Below, in pieces: positions 18,383 to 26,323 of a DNA stretch of 64,000 nt (position 1 is the first letter of the stretch; each line of letters starts with the position of its first letter). A model generated the notes under the pieces. It ran no database searches and had not been told where the DNA came from. It saw only the letters and a list, made by a program, of their open reading frames with translations. Position numbers and translations under genes: made by a program. The stretch is taken from positions 113,933 to 177,932 of the forward strand of contig JAGCWA010000016.1 of the NCBI GenBank assembly GCA_017962085.1, given 5' to 3'. The stretch is from Paludibacteraceae bacterium. GTDB taxonomy: Bacteria; Bacteroidota; Bacteroidia; Bacteroidales; Paludibacteraceae.

Positions 18383-19087
18383 TCACTTTTTAAGCCACAG
18401 TTCTGATTTTTTTATTATATTTCGTTCTATTCCCAGCCCAGATATAAAATCAGTCATTATGACAAACTCGTCCTTTGACAAATGCGGAGACAATCGTAAT
18501 TCTTTCACCATCACACTTGGTTGGAAAGGTAATAGGAGATAATCCTTCCCTTCTGACCGATCACTTTGCGTTTCCCTCTCCTTAAAACAGAACCGAATCT
18601 CAGATTCCCCTTTATACTCAGGTGTTTTAATCCACACAGCATCACCTGCAGAATCAGTTTGTTCTCTGTTTTTATAAAGAATTTTACCACAGTAAATATC
18701 ATAGTCATTACAATCAATAGACTCCACGAACTTGTCTATTGTTGATTTTATACGCACCCCATATTTATTGTTTGTGTAACTAGACCAAAGTAAATAATCT
18801 TCAGCATCTATATCTGTCCAACAAGATATTGGCGTATTTGACAATTCTTTAAATTCTTCAACTTTCCTATCCAATTCATTTTGCCTTTCATCACAACATT
18901 GATGAGGTACATTTTCTCCCACGGGACTAAAAACAAATCTTTTTTTTATTGGCAAAAGATTTGTTTCATAAGCATCTACATTTTTTCTTTTGCGACGAAT
19001 ATAAAATTTTTTCTTTGCAAACATAGTTAATAAATTTCCCAAATCCATGTATCGACATATGGATTGTTCTTTGTCAACAGAATCCAT
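18383..19087 (-). CDS. DUF2971-like protein
   Basis: About 234 residues from ATG 19087 (MDSVDKEQSICRYMDLGNLL). The frame continues upstream to 19381, but that part overlaps a terminator and a strongly folded RNA, so I trimmed it; 19105 is another candidate start. DUF2971 features: an early ICRYMD segment followed by FAKKKFYIRRKRKN, a central CWTDIDAEDYLLWSSYTNNK and YGVRIKST, then WIKTPEYKGESEIRFCF, and a late FQPSVMVKELRLSP. Members are often found in defence or mobile islands, but the function is unknown. AT-rich relative to the core genome. Family call moderate; start uncertain. Confidence 0.6.
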   Translation of the reverse strand: MDSVDKEQSICRYMDLGNLLTMFAKKKFYIRRKRKNVDAYETNLLPIKKRFVFSPVGENVPHQCCDERQNELDRKVEEFKELSNTPISCWTDIDAEDYLLWSSYTNNKYGVRIKSTIDKFVESIDCNDYDIYCGKILYKNREQTDSAGDAVWIKTPEYKGESEIRFCFKERETQSDRSEGKDYLLLPFQPSVMVKELRLSPHLSKDEFVIMTDFISGLGIERNIIKKSELWLKK

Positions 19088-19174
19088 CAGATAATAATAT
19101 CCCATATACAATTTAATAAATAATTCAGTAGATTCCCTATTCTGAACGATTTTAGCAAAATAAATTATACGCAT

Positions 19175-19458
19175 AAAAAAAGCGTGGGAATCAGCACTTG
19201 TTACTCGTCCCACGGATAGAGGCTCTGGCATCGCCTGTTTGTCGAAACGAGCAACGCAGAAGCCCACGCTGATATGTATATCTACGACATTGTCGGATAT
19301 AGCATACCCATGGACGTTCATTGTTGCTTTGATGTTTGACAAACGTTTAAGAACTGCCAGATTCCTACCCGTCAAGCTCAAAGCGTCAAGTAACGCCTTT
19401 TCTTATGTATATAGTCCTTGACCCTCACACTTCCTAAAAAGTACTTGATCGAAGAACG
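19175..19458 (-). ncRNA. probable structured non-coding RNA (rod-shaped, 6S-like architecture)
   Basis: A -7 element TACATTTG (19463-19470, minus) precedes about 280 bases ending in a hairpin plus seven T (19175-19181). Between them the sequence folds into one long interrupted hairpin. Paired blocks (plus coordinates) are 19387-19394 with 19200-19207, 19364-19372 with 19212-19220, 19355-19361 with 19224-19230, 19338-19344 with 19237-19243, 19323-19328 with 19250-19255 and 19309-19315 with 19262-19268, with the apex at 19285-19295. A bulge of 14 versus 4 bases separates the first two blocks. This rod with a one-sided bubble recalls 6S RNA, but I cannot confirm the family. The open reading frame through it looks incidental. 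Confidence 0.55.
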
Positions 19459-19576
19459 TTGGCAAATGTACAATATTTTTCACATACCACTATAACAAAT
19501 TTCAGTTTTCAAAAAACACTATGCACCCCGATTAATCAAACAAAAACAGACCGGTGATAAATAAAAGAATTCCGTG

Positions 19577-19666
19577 TCGCCCCTTCAGGGCTCTCCCCTC
19601 ACCCCATCACCCTTCCAGGGGTTTACACCCCTGGCTGTGCTATAACGCCCCATCGGGGCTGAGAGC
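19577..19666 (+). repeat. REP-like hairpin repeat, third copy
   Basis: Shares the design of the 13.4 kb units in the opposite orientation: CAGGGGTTTACACCCCTG hairpin, then GCTGTGCTATAA, then GCCCCATCGGGGC hairpin. It is preceded by AGAATTCC, as in the other copies. It fills the gap between the structured RNA and mazG; no gene is seen there. Confidence 0.7.
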
Positions 19667-19737
19667 GTTGCGGATTGGGAAGGGAGACTCGCTCAAAAAC
19701 TAATTTTTACACCCCATAAAACAATACATTACGCTAT

Positions 19738-19777
19738 AAAAATCGGGCTTGCCCCCACAAAACATAGGAACAAGCCC
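19738..19777 (-). terminator. terminator of mazG
   Basis: Minus strand GGGCTTG ... CAAGCCC stem (19771-19777 with 19745-19751), followed by GATTTTT. It lies about 50 bases after the mazG stop. The loop is long (19 bases), so efficiency is uncertain. Confidence 0.55.
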
Positions 19778-19828
19778 AACTAACTCTTAATCGACTACGT
19801 CGAACAAACGTGTCTTAACTCTTAATTC

Positions 19829-20626
19829 TTAATTCTTACCTTCCCTCTCCTTCTTCTTCGCCTCGTTCCAGTACCGATCCATCTCCTCCAAAGGCATCTC
19901 CTTCAGGTCCTTGCCCTTCATCAGGGTCTGCTCCTCCACGTAGTTGAAGCGGCGGATGAACTTCTGGTTGCACTTCTCCAATGCGTTCTCCGGGTTTATC
20001 TTATACAACCGGGCGGCATTCACCATGCTGAACATCAGGTCGCCAAACTCCTCCTCCATCTTCTCGGCGTCGAGGTGCTTCACCTCCGTCATGAGCTCGT
20101 CGAACTCCTCCTTCACCTTGTCCCACACCTGCTCCTTCTCTTCCCAGTCGAAGCCCACGTTGCGGGCCTTGTCCTGAATACGGTAAGACTTGATCAGTGC
20201 GGGAAGCGCATCCGGCACCCCCGAAAGGACGCTCTTGTTACCATCTTTCTCCTTCCGCTTGATCTGTTCCCACGTCTGCTCGACCTCGCCGGCCGTCTTC
20301 GCCGCACCTTCGCCGAAGACATGAGGATGGCGGAATATCAGCTTATCACACAACGAGTTGCACACATCCGCGATGTCGAAATCGTTCGTCTCGGAGGCAA
20401 TCTTGGAATAGAAAACGATATGCAACAGCACATCCCCCAACTCCTTGCGGATCTCCTTCATGTCCTTCTTCATGATCGCGTCGCAAAGCTCGTAGGTCTC
20501 CTCGATCGTGTTCGCGCGCAACGACTCGAACGTCTGTTTCTTGTCCCAAGGGCACTTCAGCCTCAACTCGTCCATCACATCCAACAAGCGTTGGAAAGCC
20601 TTCAATTTATCTTCTGTCGTATTCAT
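19829..20626 (-). CDS. mazG: nucleoside triphosphate pyrophosphohydrolase MazG
   Basis: All-alpha NTP pyrophosphatase that removes aberrant or stress-related nucleotides, about 265 residues from the ATG at 20626. It has the tandem MazG layout. The N-terminal domain has CPWDKKQTFESLRANTIEET and KELGDVLLHIVFYSKI with the metal-binding E/E/D set. The C-terminal domain carries KEEFDELMTEV and EEFGDLMFSMVNAARLYKIN. Last gene of the minus-strand run from GH9 through lysC, lysA and GT2; 33 bases after the GT2 stop. The stop codon lies at the edge of a TTAAGAA heptamer tract. Confidence 0.95.
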   Translation of the reverse strand: MNTTEDKLKAFQRLLDVMDELRLKCPWDKKQTFESLRANTIEETYELCDAIMKKDMKEIRKELGDVLLHIVFYSKIASETNDFDIADVCNSLCDKLIFRHPHVFGEGAAKTAGEVEQTWEQIKRKEKDGNKSVLSGVPDALPALIKSYRIQDKARNVGFDWEEKEQVWDKVKEEFDELMTEVKHLDAEKMEEEFGDLMFSMVNAARLYKINPENALEKCNQKFIRRFNYVEEQTLMKGKDLKEMPLEEMDRYWNEAKKKEREGKN

Positions 20627-20659
20627 AGAAACAATACTCAAAACGAAACTATCATACGC

Positions 20660-21847
20660 CTACTGCTTCCACATGGCGTTTTTCTTCTCACCGATCTTGC
20701 CAAAGGTACGCACATGGAGCGTGATGAGCGGCAAGATGATATCGTACAGCACGATAGACAATGTGAACTTCCTCTCCGTCAACGCGTTGGAGGTCTTCGT
20801 GAAGACAACCAGCTGGGTGATGAGGCGGATGAGGAACAGGAACGCCACGATGCCCATCGATATGAAATCAGTCCAAACAGCGAACATCACCAGCAACACA
20901 AGCGCCAATAAATAGAAGATATAGCGGGAGATGATCTCCGAACTGATCCTGAACTTCGTGGCAGGGAGATACTCCGCATAGGTCTCCATCTGCTTCTCAC
21001 GCTGATAAAGGAACGAATTCATCGTCAAATCCCTATGCGACCAGGTGACGGCCTCCGGCTCCACACACACCGCAGTGTTCTGCTTGGTGGAGATGTCGCG
21101 GATCAGCAGGTCGTCGTCGCCATACGAGAGGATCAGATGGGAGGTGAAGCCTTTCTTCGCGAAGAAGAGCTCCTTCGAGTAGGAGAGGTTTCCGCTCACG
21201 CCCCGGTACGGTTTCTTTTGCAGGGCGAATCCCATGAAACGCATCGCCTCGAACATCATATCGTAGGCGATCATATTGTCCAGGAACCCATTATTACCCT
21301 TGTAGCCCGTATAGCCCAGCACAACGGAGGTGCCGCTGGCGTAGTGGCGCATGATGTTGGCGATCCACTGGTCGCTCGCCGGCTCACAGTCCGCATCGAT
21401 CAAGAGCAGATGGTCGTAATGAGCTGCCTTGATGCCTACGGTCACGCACATTTTCTTACGGCTCATGTACTTCGCGCCCATCGGCAGGAAGGTCTGGTAA
21501 AGGTTAGGATACTGCTCCGTCATCTTCTTCAGGAGGTCAGTGCTCTCGTCCGTGGAACCATCGTTGACCACGATCACTTCAAACTTCGGGTACTTCTGTT
21601 TCAGTACCGCCGGCAAGAAACGGGCCAGGTTCTCCGATTCGTTCCTCGCGCAAATAATGACTGACACCGCTGGTTTATTGGTGGAGAGCCGCACATCGTT
21701 CTTGTCTATCCTATTCTTGAAACGGAAGATTCCGCTATAATACCTGAAATAGAAATAGAGTTGTAACACCAGTGCGAATAGGAAAACGCCCAGCAACACC
21801 CACACATACTCCTTGTATTCAGCCACACGCAACAAATAATCTTCCAT
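20660..21847 (-). CDS. membrane glycosyltransferase, family 2
   Basis: Processive-type GT2 of 395 residues, anchored in the inner membrane. One transmembrane helix near the N-terminus (WVLLGVFLFALVLQLYFYF) is followed by the GT-A domain: SVIICARNESENLARFLPAV, VIVVNDGSTDES, the DxD in LLIDADCEPASDQW, and GDDDLLIRD. A QREKQ stretch lies where processive enzymes have QxxRW. Two or three more helices follow (about 300-350). The sugar and acceptor are unknown. It sits 62 bp after lysA and just before mazG, apparently only a shared-transcript neighbour. Confidence 0.85.
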   Translation of the reverse strand: MEDYLLRVAEYKEYVWVLLGVFLFALVLQLYFYFRYYSGIFRFKNRIDKNDVRLSTNKPAVSVIICARNESENLARFLPAVLKQKYPKFEVIVVNDGSTDESTDLLKKMTEQYPNLYQTFLPMGAKYMSRKKMCVTVGIKAAHYDHLLLIDADCEPASDQWIANIMRHYASGTSVVLGYTGYKGNNGFLDNMIAYDMMFEAMRFMGFALQKKPYRGVSGNLSYSKELFFAKKGFTSHLILSYGDDDLLIRDISTKQNTAVCVEPEAVTWSHRDLTMNSFLYQREKQMETYAEYLPATKFRISSEIISRYIFYLLALVLLVMFAVWTDFISMGIVAFLFLIRLITQLVVFTKTSNALTERKFTLSIVLYDIILPLITLHVRTFGKIGEKKNAMWKQ

Positions 21848-21909
21848 TTTCGCTATCTTTTACGGGGATAACCCCCACATTAACACATACTTATAGCAAG
21901 TCCGAAGAC

Positions 21910-23076
21910 TTAGAATTCGGTAGAGAGGTAGCCTTTCGGCAAACGTCTCAGGTTGTAACCCGACGCCATGATCTCGCCGTATGCACCAGCCGAACGGATC
22001 GCCAGGTAATCACCGCGTTTCGTTCCGTTCAACAGGACATCCTTGTCGAATACATCCGACGACTCGCAGATAGGACCCACCACGTCATACTTCTCCTCCT
22101 CCGCATCCGAAGAGATGTTCTCGATACGGTGGTAAGCCTGGTACAACGCCGGACGGATCAGGTCGGTCATGCCCGCGTCCACGATGGCGAACTGCTTCTC
22201 CTTGCCCTTCTTCACGTAAGTCACCTTGGTGATCAGGCTACCGCACTGCGCCACGATGGAACGACCCGGCTCGCAATGCAACTGCTGTCCCGGACGCAGC
22301 TTCAGGTATTTGGAGAAGAGGCGGAAATAGGCCTCGAAATCAGCGATAGGCATGTGGTTCGGATGCTCATAGTTGATGCCCAAACCGCCACCGATGTTGA
22401 TGTTCGCCAGACGAACGCCCATAGCCTCCATCGTGTCCTGCAACTCGTTGATTTTCACGCAGAGATGCTCGTATGAGCTAAGGTCCGTGATCTGCGAACC
22501 GATATGGAAATGCAAGCCTATCAGCTTCAAGTTCTTCAACGAATCGAACATCTTCACCACGTCGGCCAAGTCATCCATGTTGAAACCGAACTTGTTCTCG
22601 TTCAAGCCCGTCGTGATGTAATGGTGCGTGTGCGCATCCACGTTAGGATTCACGCGGAGCTCCACGTTCGCCACCTTGCCCTTCTTGCCCGCCAATTCGT
22701 TGATCACCTCCAATTCAGGAATAGACTCAGCGTTAAAGCAGAAGATATCATTGTCCAACGCAAGGTTTATCTCAGGGTCCGTCTTACCCACGCCGGCGAA
22801 GACGATACGGGAGGCCGGGAAACCGGACTCGATGGCGGCCTTCACCTCATTACCGCTCACGCAATCGGCTCCCAAACCCTTCTGGGCGATGATTTTCAAC
22901 ACCTTAGGATTCGCATTGGCCTTTATAGCGTAATGCACAATGGCATGATTCGCCTCCGACTCCTTCTTCACCAAGTCCAACGTCCTGTTCAACACATCAA
23001 CATCGTAATAATAGAAGGGAGTCTCAACGTCCCTAAATTTATCGATGGGGAAGTTCCCCTTAACTACGTTTGCCAT
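21910..23076 (-). CDS. lysA: diaminopimelate decarboxylase
   Basis: PLP enzyme for the last step of lysine synthesis (meso-diaminopimelate to lysine), cytosolic, 388 residues. Fold III signatures: the PLP lysine in VHYAIKANANP (K52), GADCVSGNEVKAAIE, the HFHIGSQ motif, GGGLGINYEH, the phosphate-binding CEPGRSIV, and the substrate cysteine in GPICESSDVFDKD. The start codon follows the lysC stop without a spacer, so the two lysine-pathway genes form an operon. Confidence 0.95.
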   Translation of the reverse strand: MANVVKGNFPIDKFRDVETPFYYYDVDVLNRTLDLVKKESEANHAIVHYAIKANANPKVLKIIAQKGLGADCVSGNEVKAAIESGFPASRIVFAGVGKTDPEINLALDNDIFCFNAESIPELEVINELAGKKGKVANVELRVNPNVDAHTHHYITTGLNENKFGFNMDDLADVVKMFDSLKNLKLIGLHFHIGSQITDLSSYEHLCVKINELQDTMEAMGVRLANINIGGGLGINYEHPNHMPIADFEAYFRLFSKYLKLRPGQQLHCEPGRSIVAQCGSLITKVTYVKKGKEKQFAIVDAGMTDLIRPALYQAYHRIENISSDAEEEKYDVVGPICESSDVFDKDVLLNGTKRGDYLAIRSAGAYGEIMASGYNLRRLPKGYLSTEF

Positions 23077-24384
23077 TTAAAATAATTTATTGTTCAATTG
23101 ATTCAAAGCCATCTTTTTGTCTTTTCCATCGACCAAGATCGATATGTTCTGCAGACTTCCTCCGTAAGAGATCATCTGCACAGGCAACTCCTTGAGCGCA
23201 TCCAGCACCTTGTTCGAAGCGCCTTCTCCGCAACGCATATCGCCCACGACGCATACGATCGTCATGCCCTTGCTCACCGTGACGGTACCGAAGGTCTTCA
23301 GGTCATTCACGATCTCCTCCAGATACTTGTCGTTATCGATGGTCACCGAGACACCAATCTCGGAGGTGGTGATCATATCTATGGCCGTCTTATGCCCCTC
23401 GAACACCTCGAAGACGCGGCGCAGGAATCCGTGCGCCAAGAGCATGCGGACAGACTTAATCTTAATCATCGTGATGCCATCCTTGGCAGCGATCGCCTTC
23501 ACCTGACCATTCGGCATCTCGGAAGAGACGAGCGTCCCCTCGCTATCAGGCGACATCACATTCTTCAGGCGGATAGGCATATTGGCCAACTTGGCAGGAA
23601 GGATGGACATCGGATGGATCACCCTGTCCAAGAAATAGGAGAGCTCAGCGGTCTCGTCGAACGTCAGGGACTTCACCGGACGGGCATTCTGGACGATAGC
23701 AGGGTCACTGTCATAGATGCCATACGTGTCGCTCCAGAGGATCACCTCCTGCGCTTGAGCAGCGACACCGATCAGCGTAGCGGAATAATCGCTTCCCCCC
23801 ACGCCGAAGTTCTCCACCTCGCCATAAGCGTTGCGGCAGATAAAACCTTCCGTGACGAAGGTGTCCGCCGACTTGTTCTCCTCCATCAGTTTTGAGAGCG
23901 ACTCTTTGATGAACTTAGCGTCCGGCTCGTCATTCTTGTCCGTCTTCATGAAATCCAACGAATTCAGGTGGACCGCCTTGACGCCCAATGTGTTCAAATA
24001 GGAGACGAACAATTCGGAGATCAACAACTCGCCCTGCGCGATGATGATCTTCTCCTCATATTTCGTAAAGAGTTCCTTCGCCGTCTCACGGATGACCGAG
24101 GAGTATGACTCGACAATCTTCTTCATCTCCGCGTTCTTCTTCGCTTCAGGGAAGAGGTCATCGACCAGTTTCGCATACTGGAGCTCCATGTTGTTCATCA
24201 GCTCCATGGCACCATCGACATTCTTCATGTAGAGATAGTCCGCCACCTCCTGCAACGCCTCGCGAGAACCGTTGATGGAGGAGAGGACAACGATGTTACC
24301 CTTCTCGGCGGCCACTTGTTTAGCCACCTCCTTTATCTTTGCGGCGGAAGTCAACGTGGAACTTCCATACTTCAATATCTTCAT
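23077..24384 (-). CDS. lysC: aspartate kinase (monofunctional)
   Basis: First enzyme of the aspartate pathway, 435 residues: amino-acid-kinase domain plus C-terminal ACT domains (VSVTIDNDKYLEEIVNDLKT; VCVVGDMRCGEGASNKVLDALKELPVQMISYGGSLQNI). The kinase domain has FVTEGFICRNAYGEVENFGVGGSDYSATL. Two usual signatures deviate: the N-terminal KFGGTS is KYGSST, and GRGGSDY is GVGGSDY. Both regions touch nucleotide or aspartate, so feedback or kinetics may differ, though activity is likely given the pairing with lysA. It starts 39 bp after the GH9 stop with no terminator between. Confidence 0.9.
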   Translation of the reverse strand: MKILKYGSSTLTSAAKIKEVAKQVAAEKGNIVVLSSINGSREALQEVADYLYMKNVDGAMELMNNMELQYAKLVDDLFPEAKKNAEMKKIVESYSSVIRETAKELFTKYEEKIIIAQGELLISELFVSYLNTLGVKAVHLNSLDFMKTDKNDEPDAKFIKESLSKLMEENKSADTFVTEGFICRNAYGEVENFGVGGSDYSATLIGVAAQAQEVILWSDTYGIYDSDPAIVQNARPVKSLTFDETAELSYFLDRVIHPMSILPAKLANMPIRLKNVMSPDSEGTLVSSEMPNGQVKAIAAKDGITMIKIKSVRMLLAHGFLRRVFEVFEGHKTAIDMITTSEIGVSVTIDNDKYLEEIVNDLKTFGTVTVSKGMTIVCVVGDMRCGEGASNKVLDALKELPVQMISYGGSLQNISILVDGKDKKMALNQLNNKLF

Positions 24385-24423
24385 ATCTTTAATTCAACGA
24401 ATTAGGTGAATAAAAAATCACAA

Positions 24424-26196
24424 TCATCTCTTAATCAACTTGTAGCCTACCGATTGCTCCCCATTGCAGACACGCATGAGGTAGACGCCGGAAGCCACAT
24501 CGCCCGTCTCCATCACTTCCCTCACGTTCTTCACATCGATATGCTTCACAACACGGCCGTCCAACGTGATCAGGTCGGCCGTCACATCCGCACCACCGTA
24601 CGTGATTTGGTCAATCACCAGGTAGTCGGAGAAGTCGGTAGGGTAAACCATGTAGGAGTGGTCCGTCAAGACAGCAGGCGTACCCGTACCGAACGAGGAA
24701 GGATCCTTCTCCGCCATCATACGAGCCATGGCGAATACGAACGGCGCATTGTAGTCGCAACCGCCCTCCGTCTCCGTGTAGGATGAGCCGCCCTCAATGA
24801 TGTTCGAGAACTGTCCCGTACCGGAAGGACCACCGATCACACCACCGCTCGCGAACATGAAGTCGCTACGATTCTTCTCATCTGTAGGAGGGTTGTCATC
24901 CCTTCCCATCGCATTACGATGATGGATCCTAAAAGTCATGTCTCCCTTGAAACCATGCAGGAATGGATGATTGAACTCATTCACACCCAAGACATAATCC
25001 ACCACGCGGGTGATGAAGTTTTTCGCATTCCGGGTATTCACCGAAGGGGAGACCACCTCATCCTCCGCCAGCTTCACCAGCAAGGAAGATGCGGCAGCCG
25101 CGCCACAAGCCAACTTGTTCGTACCCCACATTTGTCCCTGCACATAAGGGAAACCATTCCGATCGGCAGAACCGTTCGCAAGATGCTTAGTGACATTCTT
25201 GTCCATGTGGTCACGGAAATAACCGCCCTGGCCATTGTTCGCACCCTCATCATCCTTCACGATATAGTAATACGCGAAATCCGCCATCGTATCCCACGCC
25301 AGCGGGTAGTTAGACTCCCACTTGCCCTGCAGGTAACCCAAGGCATCTTTCTTGTAGGAAGCCTCACCTGTCAATCGATAAAGCATCATAGCGGCAAGGG
25401 CAAGCTCGTCCGTCCACTCCGTGTTCGGGCTGGCATAGAAATTCGGGATAGCCGCCTGCTGCGATTGATTTTTCTTCGCGAAGGCATACGCCTTGATGGC
25501 CGCAGCCTTGCACTGCTCCTTGTAAGACTGATCAGGATATTTCATGGACATCAAGGCAAGTGCGGAAGCACAATTGGCGGCCTGAGGTCCACCCGAGTTG
25601 TTCGTCGTCCACACAGGACGCGGGTCACCACCTTGGTCCACAGGGAGGGTGGATTGTTTCGAGGAGGTACACCAGACATTATGGTCAGCCGGAGAACCCA
25701 CGTAGTAGACGAACGTGTTATCGTCCGGGAAACACTTCATGAAGTAATCCGTGGCATATTTAGCCTCGTCCAACACGTCCGCTATTCCATTCGGCGCACC
25801 ATACGCCTCGTCGTAATTGTCTTGGAAAGCCTGTGGCCACAAATCGTACGCCACGAGCAGGAAGATACAGGAAGAGCCCATCGTCGTGCCCACCTTGATG
25901 TGGTCGCCACAATCATGCCAACCACCCGTCAAGTCGTAGTTGCCATTACCGCCGCCATTGACGGAACCCTTTCCATCCTTCATGTGGCAAGCTTTCGTGG
26001 AAACTTTCGGGTTGTCCACCAACATCCAGTTATGGCTGTCACCACAACGCTGGCCGCCAAAGAATTTCAAGCCCATATTGAATGCAGTACGATAATCCTC
26101 CGTCGGAAACCCATCCTGGTAGGATGAATAATCATACGCACCAACCGAACCCGCCGCCAGAAGCAAGGAAGCCCCCAAAAACATTCTCTTTATCAT
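24424..26196 (-). CDS. GH9 endoglucanase with T9SS sorting domain
   Basis: Secreted cellulase of 590 residues. Signal peptide MIKRMFLGASLLLAAGSVGA. The (alpha/alpha)6 GH9 domain is clear: GGWHDCGDHIK with the catalytic base aspartates (D95, D98), the downstream histidine motif FLHGFKG...FRIHHRNAMG near 425, and the proton-donor glutamate region SYTETEGGCDYNAPFVFAMA. The last ~70 residues form a T9SS type A tail (DLITLDGRVVKHIDVKNV, ASGVYLMRVCNGEQSVGYKL), so the enzyme should be exported by T9SS and surface-attached. No CBM is apparent. A possible -7 box lies at 26269. It heads the transcript that continues into lysC, an unusual neighbour. Confidence 0.93.
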   Translation of the reverse strand: MIKRMFLGASLLLAAGSVGAYDYSSYQDGFPTEDYRTAFNMGLKFFGGQRCGDSHNWMLVDNPKVSTKACHMKDGKGSVNGGGNGNYDLTGGWHDCGDHIKVGTTMGSSCIFLLVAYDLWPQAFQDNYDEAYGAPNGIADVLDEAKYATDYFMKCFPDDNTFVYYVGSPADHNVWCTSSKQSTLPVDQGGDPRPVWTTNNSGGPQAANCASALALMSMKYPDQSYKEQCKAAAIKAYAFAKKNQSQQAAIPNFYASPNTEWTDELALAAMMLYRLTGEASYKKDALGYLQGKWESNYPLAWDTMADFAYYYIVKDDEGANNGQGGYFRDHMDKNVTKHLANGSADRNGFPYVQGQMWGTNKLACGAAAASSLLVKLAEDEVVSPSVNTRNAKNFITRVVDYVLGVNEFNHPFLHGFKGDMTFRIHHRNAMGRDDNPPTDEKNRSDFMFASGGVIGGPSGTGQFSNIIEGGSSYTETEGGCDYNAPFVFAMARMMAEKDPSSFGTGTPAVLTDHSYMVYPTDFSDYLVIDQITYGGADVTADLITLDGRVVKHIDVKNVREVMETGDVASGVYLMRVCNGEQSVGYKLIKR

Positions 26197-26268
26197 ATCT
26201 AAAACTTATTCGTTTCACACTAAAAGTCAATATGCGAAGCCTCCTTTCTGGGCTATCCGCATAGGGTG

Positions 26269-26276
26269 CAAATATA
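26269..26276 (-). promoter_or_regulatory. -7 element for the GH9 gene (TATATTTG)
   Basis: Exact TAnnTTTG on the minus strand, 73 bases upstream of the GH9 start. The -33 position has only TTTTTCG, so the call rests on one box. Confidence 0.45.
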
Positions 26277-26323
26277 AGAAGATTTCCGCGAAAAATTTAT
26301 CGATGAAGTCCAAAAAACGAACC

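Noticed and set aside
19321-19381. Extended N-terminus of the DUF2971-like protein from TTG 19381 or ATG 19321
   Set aside because: The extra residues lie across a terminator hairpin and the long RNA rod; DUF2971 similarity begins only after about residue 100.
24385-24423. Lysine riboswitch upstream of lysC
   Set aside because: The gap to the GH9 stop is only 39 bases, far too short for the aptamer.
24919-26127. 402-residue plus-strand frame inside the GH9 gene
   Set aside because: Antisense artefact with skewed arginine/histidine content; GH9 catalytic motifs are on the other strand.
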